This document shows, piece by piece, positions 33,790-45,263 of a stretch of 64,000 nucleotides of DNA (position 1 is the stretch's first letter; the number at the start of each line of letters is the position of its first letter). Both the position numbers and the translations under genes were made by a program. The stretch is from Ascarosepion bandense (Eukaryota > Mollusca > Cephalopoda > Sepiida > Sepiidae), in NCBI GenBank assembly GCA_037127315.1, contig JBBBDQ010000192.1, positions 1,659,501 to 1,723,500 of the forward strand. Direction: 5' to 3'. The notes under the pieces are model-generated. The model saw only the letters and a list, made by a program, of their open reading frames with translations, was not told the origin of the DNA and searched no databases.

Positions 33790-34110
33790 ATTATTTTGTC
33801 GGTTTCACCTTTCAATCATGTGTACTTTTTATTCGGAGTGGAGTGTTCGCAACATGATTTTTTTTGTTTTGTTTTTTAAAGAAAAATCCCAGATATTTTT
33901 ATGCAATATCAAGTGTGGAACATATCGAAATTTTGTCCTTAAAATAAAAAATAATTCAATAAAACTTTAAAAGTATTTTTTTTTATTAAGTTGGTGATTT
34001 GACAGGAAAATATCTACTACAGTACAGTGTACACTGAATAAATTAGTCTGAAAAATTGAAAAATGTCAAGTTTAATACCATTTTAAATTTTGTTTGAAAT
34101 TAATTCTGGA
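33790..34110 (+). repeat. Dispersed repeat family, copy 2 (mate at 19640-20030)
   Basis: Colinear with the mate through CGGTTTCACCTTTC, GTGTTCGCAAC, AAAAATCCCAGA, GCAATATCAAGTGT and GTTTAATACCATTTT. Confidence 0.45.
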
Positions 34111-34339
34111 TTTTTACTTCCCATATTTCGAAGCAGGATACCACAACTGAATGTGATATGTTATAGATAAAAAAAAAATTAAAAAAAAAAAATGAATGTC
34201 ACATAGCCAAACGACCGCCCATAAGACTTATATGGCAAAATCTGCAGATAAGGAATGTGAGTCGTAATTGAACGAGAGAAAAGTCTAATGACTCAAAAAA
34301 AGAGTTACTTTAACGACCAGGAAAGGAATTCGGCTGAAA

Positions 34340-34540
34340 AAGTGTCTTTCTCCCACATGACTATAAATAGAACGAAAGAATAAGAGATTTAAAAACGAAA
34401 AACTTATGGTCAGTCGTACTATTAATAGCTTCGTTTGCCAGTGTTGTTTGTATCTGTGTGTAAAAGTCAAAGCTTGTTTCTTGTTGGTAGGAGTATTTAC
34501 TTGAGAGGGTGGGTGTCGATTGGTTTTACGGTAAGCATTC
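34340..34540 (+). promoter_or_regulatory. Candidate TATA promoter and first exon
   Basis: CTATAAATAG lies at about 34361-34371 in a locally GC-richer block. About 160 bp downstream, ACG|GTAAGC at 34530-34531 is a strong 5' splice-site match. An untranslated first exon between them is possible. No downstream exon was recognised, and a retroelement promoter would look similar, so this is speculative. Confidence 0.22.
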
Positions 34541-34544
34541 AGCA

Positions 34545-35270
34545 AATTTTAACTTAGATTGCGTGTCTGTAATGCAAGGAATTTCCTCCCTTGTCGGGGC
34601 TCGTCTTAAAGACTAAAGAGGAAGGAGAAGGCTGGTCATTCAATTGCGTCTGCCCTTCACCCTCTCTCATCCCATAAGCATTTCCTTTTACCACTCCCTT
34701 CCCTATAGTTAGATCTATTATTTATTTAGCATTTCGAAAAAAAAAAAATTCCAGGAAAAAACTCAATATCAAACACCGCTTTCATTTTTTAGTACAATAT
34801 TGGCATTACGACTTTTGTTTATATTCATTTTTTTAGTCTGAATGACAAAATAATTAATTTTACAATACATGAAGATCATTTAGCTGTTTATATTTCCTTT
34901 TAAAATTTCCATGCCAACCGAATAATTTTTACTGTTGTTTTGTCACCATCCTGCTCCTAGTCAAAATGTCTTTGTAACTTGGCATGTGTAGAAGAGAAAT
35001 GGCTACTTTTTGGCTAGAGTGAAAAAGAGAGTTCCAAATCTTAGTTGATATGGGATACAAAAAGTGAAAAAAGCAAACAAAAATATTTGTCAAAGCTGCT
35101 TGGAACTCTTTTCTCTATTCGAAATTTTCATTTACTACTCTCATTGCATAACCATACCGCTTACTAATTTAGTTTCATTTGTTACGATTTTACTAAAAAA
35201 ATCGTTAAAAAAAACGATTCAATTTTAAAATCAAATATACAATGTACTCACTGAGCAGATTTTTTTAATT
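34545..35270. other. No gene seen
   Basis: AT-rich spacer. Confidence 0.5.
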
Positions 35271-36475
35271 CATAGGTTACCCACTCATTTTCGATAACTA
35301 ACTTTTAAATTTAACTTAACTTTTAACTTTTAACTTAATTAAAATTTAACTTAACCTTTAATTTAATTTTTAAAATAAAAGACGTTTTCTTGAAACTTTT
35401 ATTTTAGTTTTATTTGAAAGCTAAATGATTAAATTTACTATTTCCAGTAAGCAAAATACTCTCTAGTGTATTTTAAACAGAAATTATATTTGAATGGAAT
35501 ATAAGATTTTTAAGTTTTCTTTTAATCTTTCACATTTTTGGCCATTTTTGAGCAATCGATACACTTGTAAACAAAAATTAATTCTCGATTTTTAAAAATC
35601 TTGTAAAAATAAAATATACATCTGTGACACATTATTTTTGGAAAATTAGCAAATTTATTGTTAAATTAATCTGATTTACACAAGTATTGCTCATTTTTAG
35701 CATGAAATTTAGAATAAAACTATTTCTTAAACACAGAGTTGAATTTTTTGACTTTCCATCGTATTTCAAATGTGTTGACAGATTGATAGATGCGAGATAA
35801 GATAAGTGTATGGCGATCACAAGTGACATAATTGTACATTTTTTCCTGAGAGACTTCCTCTTGCAGGAAAAAATGTACAATTTCATGCTAAACCCTGAAA
35901 CACATGACCTTTTAATATATACATAAAAACTACCATACAAAAAAAAAGTTCAAATACGCACACAAAAAAAATCAAAATTATTTTAAAAATACGAAGGCAC
36001 GACGATTTGTATTAAAGTTTTCAATTTTCGATTAGTAAATAGTAAATATAAACTTCGCTTAATAAGTTAATATACTAACGACAATAAATCTTTGAAGTAT
36101 TTTTTAAAATACTTTTAAAATTTTATGAAATATTATAATTAAAAAAAAATAAAAGCAATTCTTTTAAAATTTCATTATTAATCGAAAAAACAATTTTTTC
36201 TATAATAATTTTGACTATAATATATATTATTTATTAAAGCAATTAAAAGCTTATCAAACTACGTAATCTCATAGTTTTATTGTATTTTTTATTTTACAGT
36301 TGGGAGCAGATTTTCGAAAATAAACATAAACTGTTTAAAAAAATAATAGATGATTTACAATACATTCGTCAATGAGTCCTGCGTTTACCTAATAAAACCG
36401 ATTTTCACAACAAAACGTTATTTCTTGAAATTTCACGAATTTACGTTGAGTGTGTGATGTGAGGGGTAACAGATG

Positions 36476-36582
<107 letters not shown>

Positions 36583-36931
36583 GCGGGGCTATCGACAGAA
36601 TAGGTGCCGTTAACCCCGCTGTGAATTAATGTAACACGATCGAATCAAGGACAACGAAATCGAAGGTTTATAAGTTTCAGCCAAATTTTTATTTGCCTAA
36701 ATCTGGCAAATATTTTTACAGAAACTTCTTTGAGTCGCCGGTGCTAATTGAAGGGATCGCTTGGTTCCAAGGCGGTAGACTGGTAGCTGGTAGGGTAGTA
36801 TAAAGGCGATGTTGGATATTGTAAATTCCGCTCCGGTTGTCCTTAGAAGTATGGTCGTGTGCGTGGCCGGGATCTGCCGGCTTCTGCCTGGTGCGCCTGC
36901 TGCGTCTACTGCTTCTGCTGCTCGGGTAGGT

Positions 36932-37279
36932 TAGCCCAGAGAAGGGTTATTGCCTGTGTAGTTGAGAAGCCCTAAAAGGGGCTATATCAATGTAAACAGG
37001 GAGTCCTAAAAAGGACTGTTGCAGAATGCGGCTGCTGCTGCTGGAGTCGGCTGCACCTGCTGGCGGCTGCTTCTGGTGCGTCTGCTGCTTCTGCCTGCTG
37101 CGTCTGCTGTTTCTGCCTGCTGTTCCTGCCTGGTGCGTCTGCTGCTTGGGGGTAGGTTAGCCCTAAAAAGGGCTATCGCATATGTAGTTGAAGAGCCCTT
37201 AAAAGGACTTGTGCATATCAGAAACGGGAAGCCCTTAAAAGGACTATATCAATGTAAACAGAGAGTCCTAAAAAGGACT
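36932..37279. repeat. Array of seven short hairpins with 35-bp spacing
   Basis: Imperfect palindromes with consensus AG(C/T)CC(C/T)TAAAA(A)(A/G)GG(A/G)CT start at about 36932, 36967, 37002, then 37158, 37194, 37230 and 37264. The first cluster has three units and the second four, at 34-36 bp spacing. Most linkers resemble RTATCAATGTAAACAG or CATATGTAGTTGA. Both clusters are preceded by GGGTAGGTTAGCCC or similar and followed by GTTGCAGAATG(C/T)GG then a CTG-rich stretch, so there is also a higher-order repeat of about 230-260 bp. Confidence 0.8.
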
Positions 37280-37329
37280 GTTGCAGAATGTGGCTGCTGC
37301 TGCTGGAGTTGGCAGGTTGGGCTAGGGAC

Positions 37330-37490
37330 GGCTGCTGCTACTGCGTGGCTGCTCCTACTGGCTGTTGGCGGCTGCTGCTGGGCTGCTGGAGTTTGGAGAC
37401 GGCTGCTGCTACTGCGTGGCTGCTCCTGCTGGCTGTTGGCGGCTGCTGCTGGGCTGCTGGAGTTTGGAGACGGCTGCTGCTATGGCGAGT
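37330..37490. repeat. 71-bp CTG-rich tandem repeat
   Basis: GGCTGCTGCTACTGCG starts at 37330 and 37401, and GGCTGCTGCTATGGCG at 37472, exactly 71 bp apart. Each unit ends GGAGTTTGGAGAC. Since 71 is not a multiple of three, the units rotate through frames. Confidence 0.92.
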
Positions 37491-38164
37491 GGCAAAGGTC
37501 GGCCAGGCGCAGGTGGTAGGGGGAGCGCGTCGCATCGCTCATTCGATAATGAATTGGAGCAGACTAGTTATTGGGTGTGTTTATACGCGATAAAAAGCCT
37601 GCCTCCTGCTACCGGACGCTCATGGCCTAGGAGTAGAATCGCCGACTGACGCCGATTCGGTCAGGTTTCAATCCTGGGTTTGGAAGCGAACGGAGTCTAA
37701 GCCGTACTGATAAGCTGTAATACAGCGAAACAAGTCTGTTTGCGGATGACTATATATATCCCAACATTTTTAAAATAATAATTTCAAAAATAATTTCATT
37801 CATTAGTGAATAGGTCCTGGAAGTTTGCTTAAAATCCGTCAATTATTTAATTTTTGCAAGAATTTTCAAATTAATGTTTGTCACAGAAAAAAAAAACTGA
37901 GTTAATGTAACATTAATTTTCCATTATAAACTCTCATAACGATTTGGTTACCCGCTAAAAATGAAAACAAGATATTTTACCAAAAGTTCGAACGTGTTAG
38001 AAGGGATGATTTTTTTTTAAATAATTAAAAAAATATTTTGATCTTTCCTCTTAATAATAATGTAAACATTTTGATGGAAGAAGTTCGTTTTTATTCAGTT
38101 TTTACTTCACACTATGCTGTTTTTTTTTTTGGTTTTTTTTTTCAGCGATTTAGTGGATGTACTT

Positions 38165-38415
38165 AATATAAACTGTATTGTATATGTATGTGAGAACAGT
38201 GAAATGAGGTTATATGTGTGTTTAGGTGAAAGAATTAATATGTGTATGTGTGCGTAGTAGTAGCATCAATAAAGGAGACAGGTAGAATTTAGTTATTAAT
38301 GTAGACAGTGGCCCCGTAGTCTGAGGTGGTCTACTTGTAGATTGGTCAGTGCTGAGTTGAAAGTTACTTTTGCGTGTGGATTTGAATGGGGTCTTGAATA
38401 ACAGCAACTAGAGTA
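38165..38415. other. Spacer between two family copies; no gene seen
   Basis: Nothing recognised. Confidence 0.5.
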
Positions 38416-38416
38416 T

Positions 38417-40058
38417 GTACCTCCACTGATTTTCGATAAATATTTGAGTTTTAAAGTGAATTTTTAAAAATAAAAAAGCTTTGTTGCTGCTTTTATTTTA
38501 GATTTAATTGAAAACTAAATAATTAAATTTACTATTTCCAGTAAGCAATATACGATGATATATTTCAAATAAAATTACATTGATTGTAAGCTCAAGTGTT
38601 TTAGATTTTTCAAAAAGTATTAGTTTTTCATCTATTGTTTTTAGATATTGACATGTTTTTAAACAAAAGTTTATTATAGGTTTTAAAAATCTTGCAAAAA
38701 TAAAATATATATCTGTGACACATTATTTTTAGAGAATTAGCAAATTTAAAGTTAAATTACTGTGAATTACATGCTTACAGCATGAAATTTAGAATAGAAG
38801 TATTTCTTAATCACATAGGTCTTATCTTTCTGTCGTGTGAAGTGATTGATGACAGCCAGATCGATCGACAAGCTAAATATGGTTGACCAGAACTGGCATA
38901 ATTTGATGAGACCTATGTAAACTTTTCGTAAGGTGAACAACACTTGAAACACGTGACCTTTTAATGATATGCCACTTATGAGATGCCATACTTTAAAAAA
39001 TGGAAGAGTTTAGATGAAAAAAATTAAAAACTATTTTTAAAATCTTTGTGCGAAATGATTTCTATTAAACTTTCCAATTATCGATTAGTAAATATAGTCT
39101 TTATTAAATAGCTTAATAACCGAATACAGACAATAGCTGGGAGAAATTTAAAATATGTTTGAAACTTTATAAATCATCATAATTAACAAAACAAAATGAA
39201 AACAATTCTTGTAAAAATTCATTATTCATCAATTTTTCCCTCGACTATGATATCCTTAATATATATAATTTATAAAAACAATTAAAAGTTTATATAAAAA
39301 AATTTTTTTTTAAATGGCATAGTTTTATTGCATTTTTTTTATTTTCCTATTCGGAACAGATTTTTTGAAAAGTAGCTACTGTTTGAAAAAAAAATAGATG
39401 ATTTACATTCCCAATGGAGTTCTGCATTTAACTAATAAAACAAAGTTTACAAACAGTATTGTATTTCTAGAAAGTGAGAGTAACAGATATTTTTTTACCA
39501 AGATTTTCTAAAAAATAATAATTTTAAAAATAACTTCATTCATTTTATAAGTCCTGAAAGTTTCATTAAAATCGGACAATTATTTGATTTTTGCAAGAAT
39601 TTCCAAATGAATGTGTTTTTCACAGACAATAAAACTTTGTTTTATTACGTTTGTAGTCTTTTTACATCCTGCTATACTGTTTATTTATTTATTTTTTTCT
39701 TTCTTCTTCTTCAGTAAATTAGTGGAGGTACCCAGGATGTGCGTTGTGGCGCAGTGGATATCGGCTCGGAACGAGAAATCGGGGAACCGATTTCGAATTC
39801 CAGTTGAATTCCTTGCATTCACTTACGCGCAAATACCCTTGGGAAAGGTATTAATCCGTCTCTCCCCTCCAGTTATGGGTTAAACAATAGGACAGATTGG
39901 GTTCTATAGCCTTGGTCGGCAACCAGTCTTCCGCAGAAAGCAATGGCAACCTACTGCGGGATAATCTTCTGCCCAGTCAGTCATGTCTCTTTCGAGACAT
40001 GATCGCCCAAGCGTGTATCAGGTATGGCACTTAACTGACTGAGTGGAGGTACCTAGAC
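38417..40058 (+). mobile_element. GGTACC-end element, copy 4, with SINE at its right end
   Basis: Left end GTACCTCCACTGATTTTCG (38417-38435); right end AGTGGAGGTACC. The interior is colinear with the other copies (TGTGACACATTATTTTTAG, CGTGACCTTTTAATG, CGGACAATTATTTGATTTT). Removing the SINE and one target copy leaves about 1.32 kb, probably close to the family's full length. Confidence 0.75.
39738..40041 (+). repeat. tRNA-derived SINE, copy 3, with target duplication
   Basis: The A box is TGGCGCAGTGG (39747-39757) and the B box-like region TTTCGAATTCC (39791-39801). The body matches copies 1 and 2. The flanks AGTGGAGGTACCCAGGA (39721-39737) and AGTGGAGGTACCTAGAC (40042-40058) form a target duplication of about 15-17 bp, showing insertion by target-primed reverse transcription into the host element's terminal repeat. 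Confidence 0.92.
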
Positions 40059-40059
40059 G

Positions 40060-41140
40060 TGAACCTTGGTAGCATTTGTGAGACTCTTTCTTGGGTCCGG
40101 ACTTCATATTATACCTTTTTTTTCTAAGAAGTCGGCCCCAGAATTTTATTTTATTTGTTCCTAATTGGCTCTAAAATATAGTATGCCTACTACTACCACC
40201 ACGCTATATTTTGGCAGTATCTACCTAAGTTATAATAACTAATAAAATAACATTTTCTGATTTGGGGTGTTTTAAAATGTAAGTACTTAATTTTGTGTTA
40301 TTGGTCTTTCTCATGTAAACCCCTGCGCAACAGTGGTAGTAGAATGCTTTGCTTGGGGTGAAATGATTAAAATATAAAAAATTAAATATTTTGTAGGCGT
40401 ATATTTAAGTAGCTGTTGTGTTAGATATTTTAGAGTGGACACGACACTTATTTTTTTCTATCATAAATGATGTTAAAACCTTGTGAAAGCGATTATTATC
40501 ATTTTAAAGATAATCTTTTAATTAAAACAATCTTTTTTTAAATTTAGTAAGAACCAATATATCCTGTTTAATGAGAGCGTCAACTAATCTCATCATTTTT
40601 AATGCCATCGTGAATTACTTTCGTAATTAAAAATAATATTAGTGATAATATTTAAATTACAATTTCATACTGAGGTAATATTTTTTGTTTTAAAATTTTT
40701 AAACAATATTTAATGAGAAGCGAAAATCTTTGGAATTTATTTCGTTCACACCAAGAAAAGTTAATGAAAACTGAAATATAATCAAGATTATTAAACGTTG
40801 CATGCATGATTAGTCCGCATATGTAAATTGCTTGCCTTTTTTATTCAAGTTTGGGGAAATCATTTTTTGAATAGAAATCGTTGACAAACAAAAATTAAAT
40901 GGAGATGCATCAATAAATTTCTTGTAATCATTGTTTTTTGTATTAACTTCTCTTAAGGAGTATAGAAGGTTTTCTTTTATCGTACAAATCTTTAAAAACT
41001 TTCGTGTATGTGTTTATCAAGCTTAATATGTCTCAAGTTCTCAACGCTACAAGAGAACTCGCTCTGATAGCAATGACATTCCAGAGGAACGAGCTAAACA
41101 CTTCTCCACATATGGAGCGCATGAAGATGTTCTTAACAGA
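40060..41140. other. Spacer with a LINE 3'-tail-like stretch
   Basis: At 40317-40376, AAACCCCTGCGCAACAGTGG and GCTTGGGGTGAAATGATTAAAA match the end of the LINE tail at 54441-54500. The coding part is absent. Otherwise AT-rich with nothing recognised. Confidence 0.5.
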
Positions 41141-41144
41141 GAAG

Positions 41145-41412
41145 TCTTTTTCTGTGTGCCATATCCTTTCAGGACGTAAGCCATCATGGCCTTACACGTC
41201 TCCATATCCCTGGTGGCTCTTAGCACGTTTCTTCCTGTTACTCCACCCAAACCTAGCTCTGATATCCACATGCTCAGGCCCATCAAGTATGTTACACGCT
41301 GCTTTCCCTTGTATCTCTTTCCTTATATCTGGCCTGTGAGTATCAGATTATCCAAGCCTGCCTTCCTCATTATATGTCCTAATAACTTCAGCTGTTGTTT
41401 CCTGATATTGTA
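41145..41412 (-). pseudogene. RTE-like LINE 3' end fragment
   Basis: Minus-strand reading gives KQQLKLLGHIMRKAGLDN, LILTGQI, GRNVLRATRDMETCKAMMAY and VLKGYGTQKK, the same C-terminal region as the LINE at 12005-14785. One stop (after GQI) is present. It abuts the C-terminus of the jockey/CR1-like LINE at about 41412-41415, so one element was inserted into or beside the other. Confidence 0.82.
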
Positions 41413-41414
41413 GC

Positions 41415-42830
41415 TATCGGGGAAATCCTCTTGGGAATTTGTTCCATAGGGCCGTGGTTCGTGGGAAGAAGCTGTTTGGGTTGAACTTACTTCTCGCTGA
41501 TGGAATACGCAGATAGTGTGGGTGTAAATGGCATAGTGGGTCCTAGATATGCAGATCAGACTTGGTGGAATGAGGAGATGCAGTTAGTCCAAGCACTTAA
41601 AAGGGTAATAGTAATAGAGCAGTGAGCGAGAAGGATTGGAATATGCAAAATGAAATTTTCTCCAACAAGGACTCAGGGACGCTTTTGAACTCTATCAAAA
41701 CTGGTGACTGGTGGGGTCTGGATAGCTCTTATCCAAATATGACCAGTTTTTGTCCTGGTCTGGCTCTTATAAAGGTAGAGGATAGCATGAGATGTCAGGT
41801 ACTTACTGGAGTGGTATAGGGAACCGATCATTTTACCTGAATCATTAGTGTTGAATCGTATATTGCAATTTCACTTGAGGTCGGGTGTGAATTTGAAGCA
41901 CAATTTTCTCTCAAGACACGGAGCCACTTCGAGTGGACATCCATTCACCGTGACTGGCGGTATTTCGGGGACGGATCGGCGATGATGGAATGTAACCAGT
42001 TTAGAGGCATTGAATGCAACCATCCAGTTTTCTCCCCACTAGGAAGTTAGAGTAAGATCTGAAAAGAGTTCAACTGCCAATCTCTGATCGTCAAGACTTT
42101 CAGAGGTCCGCCCGTATATCATAGTATTATGGCATAGACATTTACAAAAGATCAAGATATATTCTTAGGCAAATCATTTATGTAAATCAGAAAGAACGTT
42201 GGTTCGAGAATATTGGTTTTCATGAAAACACCTGCGTTGACCGCCAGGGCATCAGGGGAGTGGCCGTTAATAATTACTTTCAGATATCTACCTGTTAGGA
42301 AGGATTTTATAATTGAGAAAACCCTTCTAGTTATTTCATAGCTGGATTTGCTTGTGTAGAAAACCTTCATGCCACACCCTGTCGTAGACTTTCGAGCTAT
42401 TTAATTCTGTGTGACAGGATGTCAATATGGGTCGGGGTGACTGAAACCCATACTGCACGTCGCACAAGAAGTTGCTCGACGACCTTCTTGTTGATTAAGG
42501 TCTCAAAAAGCTCACAGATGATACTGAAGAGAGTAATGGACCTGTACTGGAAGGTCATATGCTTGCTACTTTCTACATGCTTGGAAAAGATTTCTCCTTT
42601 AAGGAGCGATTAAGGGACTTTGCTAGACTCAGGGATAATTCTGGATTTATATTTTGAATGATGACCACTGAAATTTTATCTGGGCCAGTGGCTTTGTTTG
42701 GGGTCGAGGATTTTGATAAGTCTAGAGTTTTCTGAAATGATTATATTACTGAGATTTTGCTCAGTGAGACGTGAGAAGTTGAGGAGAAGATTGCTTTTTT
42801 CATCTAAAGTTGAGTTTGACTGTAAAAATT
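41415..42830 (-). pseudogene. Jockey/CR1-like LINE reverse transcriptase, heavily decayed
   Basis: Minus-strand order: SNSTLDEKSNLLLNFSRL (about 42815), a GPDKISVVIIQNINPELS-like region (about 42680), RSITLLSIICELFE (about 42540), FSIIKSFLTGRYLKVIINGH (about 42310-42255), EPTFFLIYINDLPKN (about 42195), KFTPDLK-like region near 41890, and the tail FNPNSFFPRTTALWNKFPRG (about 41485-41430). The catalytic FADD/YADD box was not found intact. Frameshifts and stops occur every 50-70 residues. Confidence 0.78.
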
Positions 42831-43433
42831 TATTTAATAAAATTAATTTAATACTTCAAAAAAAGGGTTTGAAAGGAAGAATTAATAAAAAGAAAAGTAA
42901 CAAAAATTATTTGATAAATGAATAAATAAATAAAAATGTAGTTACAGATGATATTTTGAAATTAAAGACGCTTTCATGTTTTTGATGAAAAATAAATAAT
43001 TAAAATGTTCGATTAGTATTTGAAATGAAATGCTTCAATTCTTTTCTAAATAAATCTTTCTTTTCGTTAACGATCGTGATAGGCGGTTGCTAGCCCGAAA
43101 TGTTGGTGTTTTAATTGGTTAAACTAGCTGTTGTAAGTGTTTGTTGATGTCGGCGTCTGCTTTTCCTCTGAAGAGGAAAATAAAATTTTTTCATTAAAGT
43201 GGTATTGCGCGTTATTAAGATTGAATGCATAATTACTGTTTCTCCGTTGTAGAAACAATTCTACAACGTAAAATTATTAAGAGCAGATTGAGTCATTGAA
43301 CATAATGTTTAATTTATCTCTTCGTTGTGAATAGATTTCGTAACAATAAACCTTTTTTTTATCCATATCTTTTTAAATTTTTTTGTTTAACTTCTTTGAA
43401 TTTGTACCCCCACCAGCGGTATTTTTCCGTATT

Positions 43434-43537
43434 TCTGGAGAACAGAGAATATTCAGAAATGAGTGTATTTCACTCAAATTTTTAAATTTCTTTCTCCGGA
43501 GAACATAAAATATTCAGAAATGAGTGTATTTTACATT
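43434..43537. repeat. 62-bp tandem duplication
   Basis: GGAGAACAGAGAATATTCAG at 43436 and GGAGAACATAAAATATTCAG at 43498, each continuing AAATGAGTGTATTT. Confidence 0.8.
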
Positions 43538-43558
43538 AAGGGACGCTGACCTATGACT

Positions 43559-43607
43559 ACTGTTTTGTTTGTTTGTTTGTTTGTTTGTTTGTTTGTTTGT
43601 TTGTTTC
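43559..43607. repeat. (GTTT)n microsatellite
   Basis: About 11 units followed by T-rich sequence. Confidence 0.95.
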
Positions 43608-43639
43608 TTGTTTTTTTGTTTTTTGTTTTTTTGAGAGGG

Positions 43640-44400
43640 TACAAAACCCTATTTCAGAAAGAATTCATTCGGAGATTAAAGCAGCAGTTTTGGAGCAGCA
43701 TGTTTAAGGAAGGCTGGTATTCTGTTATATAGGACTGGAAGCTGTTCCAGTCTACCTTCGCATAACGAAAAAAGTTCTTTGGAACGGTAAGTCAGGGGAT
43801 ATCATTAGTTTAGAGTCAATATGAACACTGGCTAGGGAATGATCTGACGTGCCAACGGAGTGTAAAACTTTTACTGAGCATTTGTCAGAGCAAGATGTTA
43901 GAAAAAGATTGAGATTTTATCCCGTCGCATCCTGTTGCATCCCGAACTCTGGTGAGTTCTTCAATGATCTGGGTTAGTTCATATGCGATGGAGAAGTTTC
44001 TGCAATATCTGCCTTCCTTATTGTGTTTGTTAGAGTGGACTAACCACTCTTTGTGGTAAACACTGGCGTCACTGCATATGTGAAAGTTGGCTGAGCGAAA
44101 TTCGGTGTTAATCCTCTCTGGTATGCGATCGAAGATTACTGACCCTTCATCCTGTGAGGATGACACAGAGAAAAGGCGAATGTGGTACTACGGGTAAGTG
44201 CCACGCGGAAACACATATACGGGAGATGAGGTTCCTTGTTTTCTGTGTCCTTGCCATAGGGAACCCATCCGTGATGTAGGTACCGAAGCGATTGAGGTGT
44301 TCGTATTTTATTGTAATGGATAAGTAACCGTGGATTGTGAGCTCCTGCAATGGAATCTAGGCATTGATGCCCGTTACAGACAGAAACAGCAGATCAGGTT
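43640..44400 (-). pseudogene. Jockey/CR1-like LINE endonuclease, decayed
   Basis: Minus-strand motifs: LTIHGYLSI (about 44335), SSQDEGSVIFDRIPERI (about 44165), NFHICSDASVYHKEWLVHSN (about 44090-44030), RYCRNFSIAYELTQIIEELT, VLHSVGTSDHSLASVHIDS (about 43860) and RYAKVDWNSFQSYI (about 43760). The Ser-Asp-His string is the conserved end of AP-type endonucleases. It has the same strand and correct order relative to the RT part at 41415-42830, so both probably come from one element. Confidence 0.78.
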
Positions 44401-44602
44401 TATACTAAACAATTCACATTATGAACAATTGTACTCCGATTATATTTTTTAATATTAAGGCCTAAAATGTGTTATTCTTCTACACCACCATAGCTTCCGA
44501 AATAGCGTTAAAATAAACTATTTGCATTTAAGTACAGTTTTTGAAACACAACTTCATGCATGATTTAATCCAGATCGTATAGTGATTTACTAAGCGTAGC
44601 TT

Positions 44603-44750
44603 AAATGTGGCACAAGACCGAAAGTATGGAGTACTCACTTCTCGTAATTGTGCGAGCAAAACACGCTGGTTAACCATTACATTAAGTCGAAGTGCCCTAA
44701 TCCAGAGTGTCGTAGATGTGGCACAAGGTCGTAAGTATGGAGCACTCAGT
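44603..44750. repeat. Diverged duplication, 112-bp spacing
   Basis: ATGTGGCACAAGACCGAAAG then TATGGAGTACTCA, repeated as ATGTGGCACAAGGTCGTAAG then TATGGAGCACTCA. Confidence 0.75.
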
Positions 44751-45224
44751 AAGGATTAAACACACTAGTTCAATCTTCTAACGAGACAAGTATGCTAATC
44801 ACGAGCGTCTCCGGGTGTCAAGCATCATGGATTTTCTTTTTATATTATTCATAGGCTTTCAAACGTATATTAAGGTTGAATGATAGGAGAAATAGCTTTT
44901 ATGGTGGTTAGTAAAAACTTAGGATCTGCGTGTGTCATGTGACATGCAACATCATCGGGTCAGATATTTAAGTTATCTGCTAAAATGTGGCTAATTTACT
45001 CAGAATGTATCTTTGTTCAATATTTAATTGCGTTTCTGGGTTTGGCTTACTTCTCTTTTTGTTTTGCTTGCGGTTTTCCCCGGAATTTTGTATGATGTTT
45101 TCTACCATAGTGATTCAAAATGAATTCTTAGGTTTTTCTGTATTTAAGGCTTTAATCTAAGTGGACTGCATTACTATCTCTCTCTCTACTAATAGTTACA
45201 TATATGCTTGCAGATTAAGAGTGC

Positions 45225-45263
45225 AATTTTTACTCTTCTTCATTACATTATTCAATGAAGAAG
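45225..45263. repeat. Hairpin with arms of about 17 bp
   Basis: TTTACTCTTCTTCATT, loop ACATTATTC, then AATGAAGAAGAGTAAA. Confidence 0.8.

Larger units (their letters stand above)
42830..43640. other. Interruption between LINE RT and EN parts
   Basis: AT-rich DNA without LINE coding similarity. It contains a 62-bp tandem duplication (43434-43535) and a (GTTT)n tract (43559-43606). It most likely replaced or invaded the segment between the two LINE domains. Confidence 0.5.

Noticed and set aside
36932..37279. CRISPR-like array of palindromic repeats
   Set aside because: The regular 35-bp spacing looks similar, but linkers are themselves repeated and the setting is an animal mobile-element landscape with no Cas genes.
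37019..37519. 166-residue Leu/Ala/Cys-rich open frame, and companion frames at 37288-37649
   Set aside because: It has no ATG at the reported start, is built of CTG/GCT repeats, and the 71-bp unit rotates through frames.
45225..45263. microRNA precursor
   Set aside because: Arms of about 17 bp with a 9-base loop are too short for an animal pre-miRNA.
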